Below, one piece after another: positions 37,848-47,193 of a stretch of DNA of 64,000 bases (position 1 is its first letter; each line of letters starts with the position of its first letter). Under the pieces are notes generated by a model that was given only the letters and a program-made list of their open reading frames with translations, had not been told where the DNA came from and searched no databases. The stretch lies in the NCBI RefSeq assembly GCF_001457695.1, contig NZ_LN831025.1:186001-250000 (forward strand), read 5' to 3'. Position numbers and translations under genes: made by a program. Origin of the DNA: Campylobacter jejuni (GTDB taxonomy: Bacteria; Campylobacterota; Campylobacteria; Campylobacterales; Campylobacteraceae).

Positions 37848-39823
37848 AGCATTGATTTAATTTAGCTAGAACATCTTCATAACATTTGAGTTCATTTACA
37901 TTTTTTTCAAAATCTTCGCTGACATTGCTTCTTTGTTCTAATTTATCTGAAATTTCTTTACCTGAATTTATAAGATTTGAAATGATTTTGGAAAATTCAT
38001 TAGATTTATCTCTTATAAAATTCATTTCTTGAGTACTAGAATTGGAGCTTTTTGCAATGGATTGTATGGTCTGAATAACTAATTTGATAGCTCCTTCCAT
38101 TTCACCTAGACCCATTTGGGTATTTTCTGAAAGTTTTCTAACTTCATCAGCTACAACTGCAAATCCACGACCAAGTTTTCCAGCTCTAGCAGCTTCTATA
38201 CTTGTATTTAAAGATAAAAGGCTAGTTTGTTCAGCAATCTCTGAAATAAGATCTAAAATACTATTTAATTGATCTATATTTTCAAAGAAGATTGTACTTC
38301 TTTTTCTAAATTCATTTTTTCTTCGCTTTGGTAAAGGTTGTATTCTAGGTAGTTAGTGAAATTAGTAAAACTTTCACTAATGGTTGTAAGACTTCTTCTT
38401 ATATTTTCAAGTTTTTCAAAAATTTCTTTAAATATGCTTGTATTTTTATCAATTTCTGATGTATTTTGTTTGAGTTGATTTAAGATTATTTTATTTTAAT
38501 CTCATTTGTAATTTCTAGTTTTTGAGCTCTTATATTAAGATAATAGTATTTAAAATCGCTGTATTTTTGTATGAAAGTTTTTAAATATCTAGGTTTGAAA
38601 TCATTAAAATTTTCAACTTCATAAAAAAATATTGCCACTAAACTTTTTGCAATTCCCACTCCATAAATTTCTCCAAAACTAGAAAAACCAACTATAGGAA
38701 AATCATTAAAATGGATTTGATTTAAATGTTCTTTGTTGTGAAGCCTTCTTAAGATACAATCGTTAAAAATTGCTCCTAGTGATTTTGGTTTATTAAGAGA
38801 AAATTTTTCATAATCTTTTTTATAGCTTCAATAAAATTTGTTTTTTTAAGCAAGCATAATTCTTGAGCGCTTTCTATATCACAATAACTAAATAATGTTT
38901 TATCTGGGTTGATTTCCATATGGGGAAATAAGATAGTCTTCTCCAATTTTTAAAGCAAAAGTATATTCTTGCATTTTATTTTTAAGTTCTTCAAAAGTGC
39001 AGTTAAAATAATTACATAAAGCTTCAACCGCGTTGATGGATTGAAAGGTTTTTTTATCAATAAATTCATGTATGGTTTTATCATATAAACTTGCATCAAG
39101 TATGGTAAAGGTGATATTGCTTTGAGGATTAAAATTTTGAGACTTCATTAAATCAAAACGATATTTTAGGTTTAAATTGAATATGTAAGCTTAAAGCTTG
39201 ATTTTTTAATATTTCTCCATTATAAAATATAAATGTTCCGCTAAAGTCCATGTTTCCGCTAGATCCACCCCCTACTAAAGCACAAGGATAGGGATTGTGT
39301 TTGTATAAAAGTTCTAAAAGAGAACTTTCGCTTTGACTTAAACCATCATAAATTAAATAATGCAAAGTATTTATGCAGTGTGCTTCAAAAGGTACATTTA
39401 TAGATAAAACTTCTTTTTCTATCAGTTTTTTTCTTTCTGTATAATCTTTTATATTGCTAAAAAGCTTGATTTTGTTTGTGCAAAGATTTTCTATCATATC
39501 TTCACTAAAAAGCATCAAACTTATTCCTTGGATATTTTGTTTATAAGGACTGTTTTCAATGTTTGAGTTAGAATCAAGGTTGCATAATAAATCAGTAGCA
39601 CTGCTTAAGATGATATCACATTGATCATTTATAGAATTTTGAATCTTATTTCCTATGATCGCTAGATTAAGTTGATCGACACAAAGCCTATAATTAATTT
39701 TGGCTTGATATTTATTTTTTTTAATTTTTATTCAAGTTCATTTTCTTGAAGATATAGAGCTTCTAAAACTTTTTTACTTTCTTCTTTTTTTGTTGAGCTT
39801 TTATTTTTAAAATTAAAAAACAT
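37846..39823 (-). pseudogene. FIST-domain cytoplasmic chemoreceptor (MCP), frameshifted at least six times
   Basis: Reading leftward from ATG 39823, shifting frames gives one soluble receptor with no membrane segment. A FIST N-terminal domain ends with ALVGGGSSGNMDFSG and a following FYNGE. A FIST C-terminal domain contains FNDCILRRLHN and VGFSSFGEIYGVG. A short MCP signalling core carries [20 protein letters not shown] and EVRKL (about 38120-38230). Frame breaks lie near 39728, 39163, 38918, 38826, 38495 and 38285, mostly one base in A, C or T runs. FIST domains are proposed to bind small ligands such as amino acids. It corresponds by position to Cj0246c. No intact product is possible here. 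Confidence 0.82.
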
Positions 39824-39956
39824 CAATTTAACTCCATTAAAACTATTTTTTAATTACTAGTTAACTAAATCAAGACACCATAAATTCGGCATTTATTTGT
39901 AATTTTTATTATACCTTAAGTAATAAAAAAATGCAATAAGTAAATTAAAATTTAGA

Positions 39957-39962
39957 TATAAT
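39957..39962 (+). promoter_or_regulatory. -10 box (TATAAT) for the HDOD gene
   Basis: TTTAGATATAAT ends 38 bases upstream of ATG 40001, and AAGGA lies close to the start. Confidence 0.5.
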
Positions 39963-40000
39963 TCCAAATTATAATAATATTAATTAAGGATAAATCAAAT

Positions 40001-40858
40001 ATGATTGGAGATATGAATGAGCTTTTATTAAAAAGCGTTGAAGTATTGCCACCTTTACCTGATACTGTAAGTAAGTTAAGAAAATATGTGAGCGAGGCTA
40101 ATTTAAATATAGAAACTATGAAAGTTGCTGAAATCATTTCAAGCGATCCGTTGATGACGGCTAAGCTTTTGCAATTAGCAAATTCTCCTTATTATGGTTT
40201 TACAAGAGAAATTACAACCATAAATCAAGTGATTACTTTATTAGGCGTTGGTAATATCATCAATATAGTTACGGCTGATTCCATTAGAGATAATTTTAAA
40301 ATAGATGTTTCACCTTATGGTTTAAATACTCAAAATTTTTTAAAAACATGCAATGAAGAGGCAACTTTTATTACAAATTGGCTTAATGATGAAGATAAAA
40401 AACTTTCTCATCTTTTAGTTCCTTGTGCAATGCTTTTAAGGCTTGGTATTGTTATTTTTTCAAATTTTCTTATACAAAATCATAAGGATAAGGATTTTTT
40501 AGCTTTTTTAAATAAAAATGAAAATCTTGCTTTAGCGGAGAATGAATTTTTAGGCGTAGATCATATTTCTTTCTTGGGATTTTTGTTACATCGTTGGAAT
40601 TTTGATGATGTTTTGATTGAAAGTATATGTTTTGTTCGCACTCCTCATGCTGCTCGTGAAGAAGTGAAAAAATCCGCTTATGCTTTAGCAATAACAGATC
40701 ATCTTTTTGCTCCGCATGATGGCTCTTCTCCATTTAACGCAAAAGCTGCAGTTGCTTTACTTGAAGAGGCAAAAACTCAAGGAATTAATTTTGATTTAAA
40801 CAATCTTTTATCTAAGCTTCCTAGCAAAGCTAAGGAAAATTTAAACAAAGAAGATTAA
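40001..40858 (+). CDS. HDOD-domain signalling protein
   Basis: This 285-residue cytoplasmic protein consists of an HDOD domain: LPPLPDTVSKLRKYV, IISSDPLMTAKLLQLANSPYYGF and the ITTINQVITLLGVGNII block, residues about 15-100. HDOD domains resemble HD hydrolases without the metal pair, and occur in signalling proteins. By position this is Cj0248, which I recall being needed for normal motility. Its neighbour across a divergent promoter is a chemoreceptor remnant. ATG 40001 is used; ATG 40013 after GGAG is a possible alternative. A hairpin follows the stop. Confidence 0.88.
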   Translation: MIGDMNELLLKSVEVLPPLPDTVSKLRKYVSEANLNIETMKVAEIISSDPLMTAKLLQLANSPYYGFTREITTINQVITLLGVGNIINIVTADSIRDNFKIDVSPYGLNTQNFLKTCNEEATFITNWLNDEDKKLSHLLVPCAMLLRLGIVIFSNFLIQNHKDKDFLAFLNKNENLALAENEFLGVDHISFLGFLLHRWNFDDVLIESICFVRTPHAAREEVKKSAYALAITDHLFAPHDGSSPFNAKAAVALLEEAKTQGINFDLNNLLSKLPSKAKENLNKED

Positions 40859-40877
40859 AGAGCCTTTTTAAGGCTCT
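40859..40877 (+). terminator. Hairpin after the HDOD gene
   Basis: AGAGCCTT (40859-40866) pairs with AAGGCTCT (40870-40877) over a TTT loop, starting at the base after the stop. No T-run follows, so it may be partial read-through into the next gene 12 bases on. Confidence 0.55.
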
Positions 40878-40888
40878 AAATTGTAGTG

Positions 40889-41365
40889 ATGAAAAGTTTA
40901 ATCTTACCTCCTAATGAATTTTTAGATCACTATATTTTAAACACCGAATTTCATCGTTTTGCTGGAATTTCAAAAAATGCTTATAAATTTTGGAAAAATG
41001 TAGAAATAGGTAGATATCAAGGAACAAGAATTATATTTTTGCATAGAAATTGCATTTTAGAAAAACATCAGCAAGCTTTAAGGCAATGTAGTGGTTTAAA
41101 TGGTTTTGTATTGGCAAGTGCTTTTTGTTCTTTTACTGGATTAGCCCCCTCTCATTTAGTGGAAAAAAATAATTCTTCTATTTACAAACTTTTAGAGCTT
41201 AAGGAGATTTGTGGGATTAAATTTGTTAATCTAAAAAAATTTTATGATTTTTTAGGGCTAAATTATCATCAGCATATTTATATAGAAAAATGCCATTTTT
41301 TTAGCCCAGCTCCTTTTGAAAAGCGTATTAAAATCACTGAGAGTATGTGCGTTGGGTATTATTAA
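40889..41365 (+). CDS. Unknown 158-residue protein downstream of the HDOD gene
   Basis: I do not recognise this protein. It is cytoplasmic-looking, with no signal or membrane segment, several cysteines (RNCILEK, RQCSGLNG, SAFCSFTG, KEICGIK, EKCHFF) and many aromatics. ATG 40889 is preferred to the adjacent GTG 40886; no good ribosome site is seen, so translation may depend on the HDOD gene. Its last 32 bases overlap the convergent transporter gene. It corresponds by position to Cj0249. The open frame, codon use and company with the HDOD gene support it as real. Confidence 0.75.
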   Translation: MKSLILPPNEFLDHYILNTEFHRFAGISKNAYKFWKNVEIGRYQGTRIIFLHRNCILEKHQQALRQCSGLNGFVLASAFCSFTGLAPSHLVEKNNSSIYKLLELKEICGIKFVNLKKFYDFLGLNYHQHIYIEKCHFFSPAPFEKRIKITESMCVGYY

Positions 41366-42644
41366 GATAAGAAAAAATAAATGTACATAGCAAAGCTATA
41401 ATAGCCAAAAAGAAAACATAAACTCCCAAAGAAAAACGCCAAAAATTACTTAAATTATCTAAGGCAAAACTATGCAAGAAAAAAGCAAGTTGCGGAGTTA
41501 AACCTCCAGCTATAGCATAAGCAATATTATATGAAAAAGAAAGTCCTGAAAATTTAATTTTTGCATCAAATACTTCACTCATTATTAAAGGGCAAAAATT
41601 CATCACTCCGCTAAAAAAACATACAAGTAAATATAAGCAAGCTACTAGGTTAAAATCAGCATTTTGTCTATATAGAGTATTAAAATAAAGCAAGCTTACA
41701 ATTCCAAAAAAAACACTAAAAAATACACAAGATTTGATAATGCCTATTTTATCCGCTAAAATTCCACTTATAATACACCCTAGGCAAATAAGTAAAATTC
41801 CACCTATTTGAAGATAGGTTTGTATAGAAGTGTTAATTTGAAGTATTTTTGCCATATAGCTAGGCATAAGCAAAATCATTACAACAATGCAACCTGTCAA
41901 AACCCAAGTAATCATCATGGAAAGAACAATTCCCATTTTAGCTTTTTTAAACACTTCTTTTAAAGGAAATTTTTCTAAAGCCTTGTCTTTTTTCATTTGT
42001 TCAAAAACAGGAGTTTCTCTTAAAAATTTTCTCAAATAAGCAGAAATAATCCCAAAAATTCCACCTAAAAAGAATGGAATTCTCCAAGCCCATTCATGAA
42101 GTTCTTCTTGGGTATAAATTTTATTCATAATTAAAAAAACTAAACTACCTAATAAAATTCCACCTACAACTGAAGCGGTTAAAATTCCCAAATAAGTTCT
42201 TTTTTGACCTTGTGGTGCGTGTTCGTATACAAAAACCCAAGCTCCAGGAAGTTCTCCACCTATAGCAATGCCTTGACAAATGCGTATAAAAACTAAAAGC
42301 ACAATACAAAGAAAACCTATGCTTTCATAATTTGGAATAAAAGCTAGAGTAAAAGTTGGAATAACCATTAACAAAATACTAATCATAAACATTCTTTTGC
42401 GTCCAAATTTATCTCCAAAATGTGCCAGTATCACACCCCCTAAGGGACGCGCTAAATATCCAGCCGCAAATATTCCATAAGTATTAAACATTTGCCAAAA
42501 ACTACTTAAATCTTTTGGAAAAAAGTTTGTTGAAATATAATTTGCAAAAAATACAAAAATAATAAAATCATAAAATTCTAAAGTTCCACCTAATGATGAA
42601 AGTCCTAAAACTTTTATATCTTTTTGGTTAAGGGTTTTGCTCAT
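41334..42644 (-). CDS. MHS-family (MFS) metabolite/H+ symporter
   Basis: This 436-residue inner-membrane protein has about twelve hydrophobic segments. It shows the MFS motif A in HFGDKFGRKRMF and the MHS-type features GGELPGAWVFVYEHAPQGQKR and FLRETPVFEQM. MHS members carry alpha-ketoglutarate, proline/betaine, shikimate or citrate with protons; the substrate cannot be read from sequence. It starts 2 bases after the stop of the small acidic-protein gene, so the two are probably one transcript. Corresponds by position to Cj0250c. Confidence 0.88.
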   Translation of the reverse strand: MSKTLNQKDIKVLGLSSLGGTLEFYDFIIFVFFANYISTNFFPKDLSSFWQMFNTYGIFAAGYLARPLGGVILAHFGDKFGRKRMFMISILLMVIPTFTLAFIPNYESIGFLCIVLLVFIRICQGIAIGGELPGAWVFVYEHAPQGQKRTYLGILTASVVGGILLGSLVFLIMNKIYTQEELHEWAWRIPFFLGGIFGIISAYLRKFLRETPVFEQMKKDKALEKFPLKEVFKKAKMGIVLSMMITWVLTGCIVVMILLMPSYMAKILQINTSIQTYLQIGGILLICLGCIISGILADKIGIIKSCVFFSVFFGIVSLLYFNTLYRQNADFNLVACLYLLVCFFSGVMNFCPLIMSEVFDAKIKFSGLSFSYNIAYAIAGGLTPQLAFFLHSFALDNLSNFWRFSLGVYVFFLAIIALLCTFIFSYLNNTQRTYSQ

Positions 42645-42646
42645 TC

Positions 42647-42802
42647 TTAATCCATCTCATAAAAATCATCATCATTGTTATCATCATCGTATTCATAATC
42701 ATCATCATCGTAATTATAATTTTTATGATGATTTTGTGGATATTCTTCATCTTCGTTTTCATAATCATCGTAATTTAAATCTTCTTCATCTTCATAAGCC
42801 AT
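42647..42802 (-). CDS. Small highly acidic protein (51 residues)
   Basis: A short frame opens at ATG 42802 after GGAGAAAAC and closes at TAA 42647-42649. The 51-residue product is almost all Asp, Glu, Asn and Tyr, with one HH pair and a single Lys (MAYEDEEDLNYDDY, later DDDDYEYDDDNNDDD). The coding DNA is a degenerate GAT/GAA triplet run. It has no hydrophobic segment. It could bind metals (ZupT or Fe-S pathways are not adjacent) or be disordered; no function is known to me. It matches the position of the highly acidic protein Cj0251c. Two bases separate it from the MHS transporter. Confidence 0.8.
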   Translation of the reverse strand: MAYEDEEDLNYDDYENEDEEYPQNHHKNYNYDDDDYEYDDDNNDDDFYEMD

Positions 42803-42861
42803 TGTTTTCTCCTTAAATAAAAATACAAAGCTTATTTTATCTTAAATTTGTTTGGTTTTGC

Positions 42862-42867
42862 TATAAT
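42862..42867 (+). promoter_or_regulatory. -10 box (TATAAT) for moaC
   Basis: TTTTGCTATAAT ends 27 bases upstream of ATG 42895; a second TATAAT follows at 42871-42876. Confidence 0.6.
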
Positions 42868-42894
42868 TTTTATAATTTTTTAAAAGGTGAATTT

Positions 42895-43368
42895 ATGAAA
42901 TTAAGTCATTTAGATGAAAAAAATCATCCTAAAATGGTAGATGTAAGCGATAAAAATATTACTTCAAGAATAGCCACAGCTAGTGGTATGATATATATGA
43001 GTCAAGAAGCTTTTGATGCAATTAAAAACAATACCGCAAAAAAAGGTCCTGTTCTTCAAACAGCTATTATTGCGGCTATAATGGGAGCTAAAAAAACAAG
43101 TGAAATTATTCCTATGTGTCATCCTTTGATGCTTTCTAAAGTCGAAACTGATATTATGGAATTTGTTAAAGAATGTGCATTTAAGCTTATTGTAACAGTT
43201 AAGTGTGAAGGTAAAACAGGGGTTGAAATGGAAGCTTTAAGTGGAGTTAGTATAGGACTTTTAACTATATATGATATGATCAAGGCTATAGATAAATCAA
43301 TGAGGATTACGGATATAGTGCTTGAAAGCAAAGAAGGAGGTAAAAGTGGTAAATTTGTGCGATCTTAA
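42895..43368 (+). CDS. moaC: Cyclic pyranopterin monophosphate synthase MoaC
   Basis: MoaC, with MoaA, forms cyclic pyranopterin monophosphate from GTP, the first stage of molybdenum cofactor synthesis. The 157-residue protein has the family start ([21 protein letters not shown]), the [14 protein letters not shown] block (about 72-85) and [23 protein letters not shown] (about 107-129). AAAGGTGAATTT precedes the ATG. Its end carries the ribosome site of the next gene. Other molybdoenzymes keep the pathway useful even though the Tor reductase here is broken. Confidence 0.96.
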   Translation: MKLSHLDEKNHPKMVDVSDKNITSRIATASGMIYMSQEAFDAIKNNTAKKGPVLQTAIIAAIMGAKKTSEIIPMCHPLMLSKVETDIMEFVKECAFKLIVTVKCEGKTGVEMEALSGVSIGLLTIYDMIKAIDKSMRITDIVLESKEGGKSGKFVRS

Positions 43369-43609
43369 AAAAGAACCTCAGATCAATTATCCTACTTTTT
43401 GGGATTATAAGGTGATTTTTGAGGTGCATGTTAGGGCAAGTGAAATTTTTCAAGAAATTTTAGGCCAAAGAGAATATAAATTTGAACATTCGAATTCAAG
43501 TGCGAGTGGAAAATATCAAAGTTATTTATTAAATGTTTATGTTGATAGCAAAAAAGATCGTTTGGATATATTTGATAAATTAAAAGCTAAAGCAAAATTT
43601 GTACTTTAA
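43346..43609 (+). CDS. DUF493 (YbeD-like) small protein
   Basis: This 87-residue protein of the DUF493 family has an ACT-like fold. The family pattern is visible: [13 protein letters not shown], then [19 protein letters not shown] and a C-terminal KAKFVL. GTG 43346 is chosen since AGGAGG at 43335-43340 lies 5 bases upstream; earlier in-frame codons lack a site. It overlaps the moaC end by 23 bases. E. coli YbeD sits near the lipoate genes, but its role is not settled. It corresponds by position to Cj0253. Confidence 0.82.
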   Translation: MVNLCDLKKEPQINYPTFWDYKVIFEVHVRASEIFQEILGQREYKFEHSNSSASGKYQSYLLNVYVDSKKDRLDIFDKLKAKAKFVL

Positions 43610-43622
43610 GAAAGAAGGAAAA

Positions 43623-44759
43623 ATGAAAAATACTTTAATTATTTTTGAAAATTCTTTATCAAATCTCGGTAAAGATGAAGCAAGTGATTTGCTTGAAGAC
43701 TTGAGTTTTAATCTTGCGTATAAGCAAATTTCACATAATCCTCATGAAACAAAAAAAGTTTTAAATTCTCTTTTGGTTGAATTTTTAACTATTTTGAAAA
43801 AACTTGATTTTTTTGATGATGAAAATGTTACAAAGGTTATCAAAGCTTTGGTTAAGGCGAGTATTGTAGATGCTCAAAATTCGCTTTATGAGTATATTAG
43901 CGAAGCTGAATTATTAAATAAGCAGATTGAAAATCAAAAGAATTTGATTAAAAATCAAATCAGTGATAATTTTTTTGAATTCGAGAATATTTTACAAGAA
44001 TGTTCTTTTTGTGATGAATTTAGCGGTGGTTTAAATGATGCTATTTTATTTGATATAGAAATGCTTGGAATTTTAAAAGAAACCGCTGAAAGTGCTTTTT
44101 TAACTACATTAGAAAAGGCTGAAGATATAGAACTTACAAGTAGTGAAATAGCTAAAAATCTCGTATATAATGCCATTTGTGAAGCTCATTTTGAAAAAGA
44201 AAGAATTTTAAAAATTTCAAGTATTATTTTAAATACCGCTTTTGAAATAGCTAATGAATCTATGGCTTATGCAAAAGATCTTTGTTTAGGCGTGATTAAA
44301 GGCACAAGAGATGGTATTGTTTTAGCAATGGAAAAATTTAAAGCTTCATTAACTTATGCAAATTTTGAAGAAGATGTTAGTTTAAAAAGCAAAGAACTAA
44401 TAGGTATAGAAGATGATTTTATTGCTCTTTTGAAAAAAGAGATTCAACTACAAAATGATCCTTGTAAGAGTATAGTTGAGAATTTGCTAGAACATGAACT
44501 TGATAATCTTTTTGCTAAATTTAGACGTCTTGCAGGTGAAAGCAGAGAGCAGCTAATATTAGTTTTAAATGATATTAAGAAAAATCCAAAGATTAATGAT
44601 TTTAACAAACTTACTCAAAGAAAATTAAATCGTTTTAAACAAGAAATTTTTGAATTAGAAAAAATTGCTAGCGAAAAATACAAAGATTTAAATTCCAAAA
44701 AAGCTAAAAAGCTCGGTATAAGACTTTGGGAAAAAGCAAAAAAATTTGTTAAAAAATAA
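43623..44759 (+). CDS. Unknown 378-residue helical cytoplasmic protein
   Basis: I do not recognise this family. The protein is acidic for most of its length, strongly helical (Leu, Glu, Lys, Ala rich), without signal or membrane segments. It ends in a basic tail (KAKKLGIRLWEKAKKFVKK) that might touch membrane or nucleic acid. ATG 43623 is used because AAGGA ends 3-4 bases upstream; an earlier in-frame ATG (43599) overlaps the previous gene. It follows the DUF493 gene by 13 bases and ends in a convergent terminator. It corresponds by position to Cj0254. Confidence 0.78.
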   Translation: MKNTLIIFENSLSNLGKDEASDLLEDLSFNLAYKQISHNPHETKKVLNSLLVEFLTILKKLDFFDDENVTKVIKALVKASIVDAQNSLYEYISEAELLNKQIENQKNLIKNQISDNFFEFENILQECSFCDEFSGGLNDAILFDIEMLGILKETAESAFLTTLEKAEDIELTSSEIAKNLVYNAICEAHFEKERILKISSIILNTAFEIANESMAYAKDLCLGVIKGTRDGIVLAMEKFKASLTYANFEEDVSLKSKELIGIEDDFIALLKKEIQLQNDPCKSIVENLLEHELDNLFAKFRRLAGESREQLILVLNDIKKNPKINDFNKLTQRKLNRFKQEIFELEKIASEKYKDLNSKKAKKLGIRLWEKAKKFVKK

Positions 44760-44780
44760 TATCCCATTTTTTGGGATATT
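44758..44780. terminator. Bidirectional hairpin between convergent genes
   Basis: AATATCCCA (44758-44766) pairs with TGGGATATT (44772-44780) over a T5 loop. It lies exactly between the stops of the 378-residue protein gene and xth. Confidence 0.75.
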
Positions 44781-45537
44781 AAATATCTATTTCTATACCT
44801 ACAGGTGCGTGATCAGAGCCAAAAATATCATCTCTTATGAAAGCGTTTTTAAGTTTATCTTTTAAACCCTTTGAAATGAAAAAATAATCAATCCTCCAGC
44901 CTACATTTCTTTCTCTTGCTTTCATTCTATAGCTCCACCACGAGTATTTTTCTTTGATTTCACCATTAATTTCTCTAAAAGTATCTATAAAACCAAGTTT
45001 TAGCAAATCATCAATCCAAGCTCTTTCTATAGGTAAAAAACCTGAAGTGTTGGCATTGGCTTTTGGGTGGGTAAGATCGATTTCTTTATGAGCGGTGTTG
45101 ACATCACCACAAATGATAATTTCAAATCCATCTTTTAAAAGCTTATTTAAATACACTAAAAAATCTGCATAAAATTTCATTTTAAAATTTAAACGCTCTT
45201 CATCTTTTTGACCATTTGGAAAATAGATATTAAAAAGCGCGATATTTTTAAAGCGGTGTTCCAAAACCCTGCCTTCTTCATCATCAAAAAATTCACATTT
45301 TTTTACTTCGCTATCAAAATTACAAAGACTCATTACCCCAGAATACCCTGCTCTTTTAGCAGAATTAAAATACATATGTTTAAAAGGATATTCATAAATT
45401 TTTTTAGGAAATTTATCTTCATGTGCTTTGATTTCTTGAAAACCTATAAAATCAATTTTTTCTTGTGCTATCCAATCAAGTGCATCTTTATCACAAATAG
45501 CTCTTAAGCCATTGACATTCCATGAAAGTAGTTTCAT
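44779..45537 (-). CDS. xth: Exodeoxyribonuclease III / AP endonuclease
   Basis: This enzyme cuts at abasic sites and trims 3' ends in base-excision repair. The 252-residue protein has LLSWNVNGLRA (2-12), GFQEIKAHEDKFP with the metal-binding Glu, ICGDVNTAHKEIDLTHPK, and the C-terminal YFFISKGL and FGSDHAPVGIEI with the catalytic Asp-His. ATG 45537 follows AAGGAAAATA; upstream in-frame codons are disfavoured. Length is typical of the ExoIII family. Confidence 0.94.
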   Translation of the reverse strand: MKLLSWNVNGLRAICDKDALDWIAQEKIDFIGFQEIKAHEDKFPKKIYEYPFKHMYFNSAKRAGYSGVMSLCNFDSEVKKCEFFDDEEGRVLEHRFKNIALFNIYFPNGQKDEERLNFKMKFYADFLVYLNKLLKDGFEIIICGDVNTAHKEIDLTHPKANANTSGFLPIERAWIDDLLKLGFIDTFREINGEIKEKYSWWSYRMKARERNVGWRIDYFFISKGLKDKLKNAFIRDDIFGSDHAPVGIEIDI

Positions 45538-45654
45538 TATTTTCCTTAAAATTTTCATTAAAAGTGTAAATCATAACATAAAAAGATTTAAAACTACAAT
45601 CCATTTAAAAAAATTCAATAAAATTAAAACCTTAAATTTGAAGGTGGGATTTAT

Positions 45655-47193
45655 ATGCTTAGATTAACTTGGTTTCAGTTTACTTTTTTTAATTCTTTGA
45701 TGATTGTATTATTGAATTTTAATTTATTTTATTTTGTGTATGAAAAAAATACACAAAACTGGCTTATAACTTTTGTTTTTATTGTGGCCTATTTTGCCTT
45801 TGTTCATGTGGTTTGCTCTTTACTTTTTATAAAGTTTTTTACTAAATTTTTTTCTATATTATTTATAATATCATCTTTTTTAAGTGTTTACTTTATTAGT
45901 TTTTATGGGGTGCTTATAGATTCTGATATGATACAAAATGTTGTTCAAACAGACATTAAAGAAGTAAAAGATTTGTTAAATTTAAAATTAATCTTATTTG
46001 TTGTTTTGGCTTTATTATTGGTTTTTTATGTTGTTAAAGTAAAAATTGATTATTATGGTAGTTTTAAATCCCATATAAAAATTAAAATTATCAATATAAT
46101 ATCAGGTTTGATTGTTGTTTGTGCGATTTTAATCCCTTTAAGTAAAACTTTCTTACCTTTTTTTAGAAACTATAATGAAATAAGAATGTATAATACTCCT
46201 TTTTATCAAATTTATGCCGTATATCGCTATTATGTTCGTTTTGTGAAAGCTAAGCCAGAATTTAAAACTATAGCTAATGATGCTTATAGAGAAAACAATC
46301 ACACTAAAAAACTTTTAGTTTTGGTGGTGGGTGAAACCGCTAGAGCGGCAAATTACTCTTTGGGTGGATATACTAAAAATGATACCAATTTTTATACCAA
46401 AAAAGATAATGTAGTCTTTTTTGATAATTTTTCATCATGTGGAACAGCAACAGCGGTAAGTTTACCTTGTATGTTTTCTATTTCTAAGCGTAGAGATTAT
46501 TCAAGTTCAGAATTTCAAGAAAATGCGATGGATGTGCTTTATAAAACAGGTGTAGATGCTGCATGGTTTGATAATAATTCTGGTGGTTGTAAAGGGGTTT
46601 GCAATAGATTAGCTTATAAGCAAAAGCTTTCTAGTGATTTGGATGAAAATTTACTCACCCCTTTTAAAGAAAAATTAAATCATTTAAGTGATCAAAATAT
46701 AATAGTTCTTCATTTGCAAGGTTCTCATGGGCCAACTTATTATAAACGCTATCCAAGCGAATTTAAAAAATTCACTCCAACTTGTGATACTAATGAGCTT
46801 TCAAAATGTAATAGCGAAGCTTTAATCAACACTTATGACAATACTTTGCTTTACACAGACTATCTTTTAAGTGAGATTATAAAACTATTAAAAGAGCAAA
46901 AAAGCTATGAAAGTTCTTTGTTTTATCTTTCAGATCATGGTGAAAGTTTGGGTGAAAATGGTATTTATCTTCATGGTATGCCTTATGCTATAGCGCCAAG
47001 TTATCAAACTTATATTCCTGCTATTTTTTGGAGTAATGATAAAAATTTAATGAATTTAGCTAAAGAGCATAAAGGTTTAAAACTTTCTCAAGATAATCTT
47101 TTTAGCACTCTTTTAGGATATTTTGATGTAAAAACAAGTGTTTATGAGCCAGAATATGATTTATTAAATTCTAAACTTAAGGCAAATCCATGA
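45655..47193 (+). CDS. eptC: Phosphoethanolamine transferase EptC
   Basis: EptC moves phosphoethanolamine from phosphatidylethanolamine to lipid A and, in C. jejuni, to the flagellar rod protein FlgG and glycans (published for Cj0256). The 512-residue protein has five N-terminal membrane segments (about 1-165) and a periplasmic sulfatase-fold domain. Visible motifs are VVGETARAANYSLGGY, CGTATAVSLPCMF with the likely catalytic Thr, and SDHGESLGENGIYLHGMPY with metal ligands. Six cysteines suit disulphides. The 4-base ATGA overlap couples it to dgkA, which handles its diacylglycerol by-product. Confidence 0.93.
   Translation: MLRLTWFQFTFFNSLMIVLLNFNLFYFVYEKNTQNWLITFVFIVAYFAFVHVVCSLLFIKFFTKFFSILFIISSFLSVYFISFYGVLIDSDMIQNVVQTDIKEVKDLLNLKLILFVVLALLLVFYVVKVKIDYYGSFKSHIKIKIINIISGLIVVCAILIPLSKTFLPFFRNYNEIRMYNTPFYQIYAVYRYYVRFVKAKPEFKTIANDAYRENNHTKKLLVLVVGETARAANYSLGGYTKNDTNFYTKKDNVVFFDNFSSCGTATAVSLPCMFSISKRRDYSSSEFQENAMDVLYKTGVDAAWFDNNSGGCKGVCNRLAYKQKLSSDLDENLLTPFKEKLNHLSDQNIIVLHLQGSHGPTYYKRYPSEFKKFTPTCDTNELSKCNSEALINTYDNTLLYTDYLLSEIIKLLKEQKSYESSLFYLSDHGESLGENGIYLHGMPYAIAPSYQTYIPAIFWSNDKNLMNLAKEHKGLKLSQDNLFSTLLGYFDVKTSVYEPEYDLLNSKLKANP

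Noticed and set aside
38900-39518. Two separate small genes (82 and 121 residues)
   Set aside because: Both are consecutive parts of one FIST domain protein interrupted by single-base shifts.
42650-42800. Repeated ATC/CAT triplets as a non-coding microsatellite or CRISPR-like array
   Set aside because: The repeats are coding Asp/Glu codons of a small gene with a good ribosome site, and there are no spaced identical repeats.
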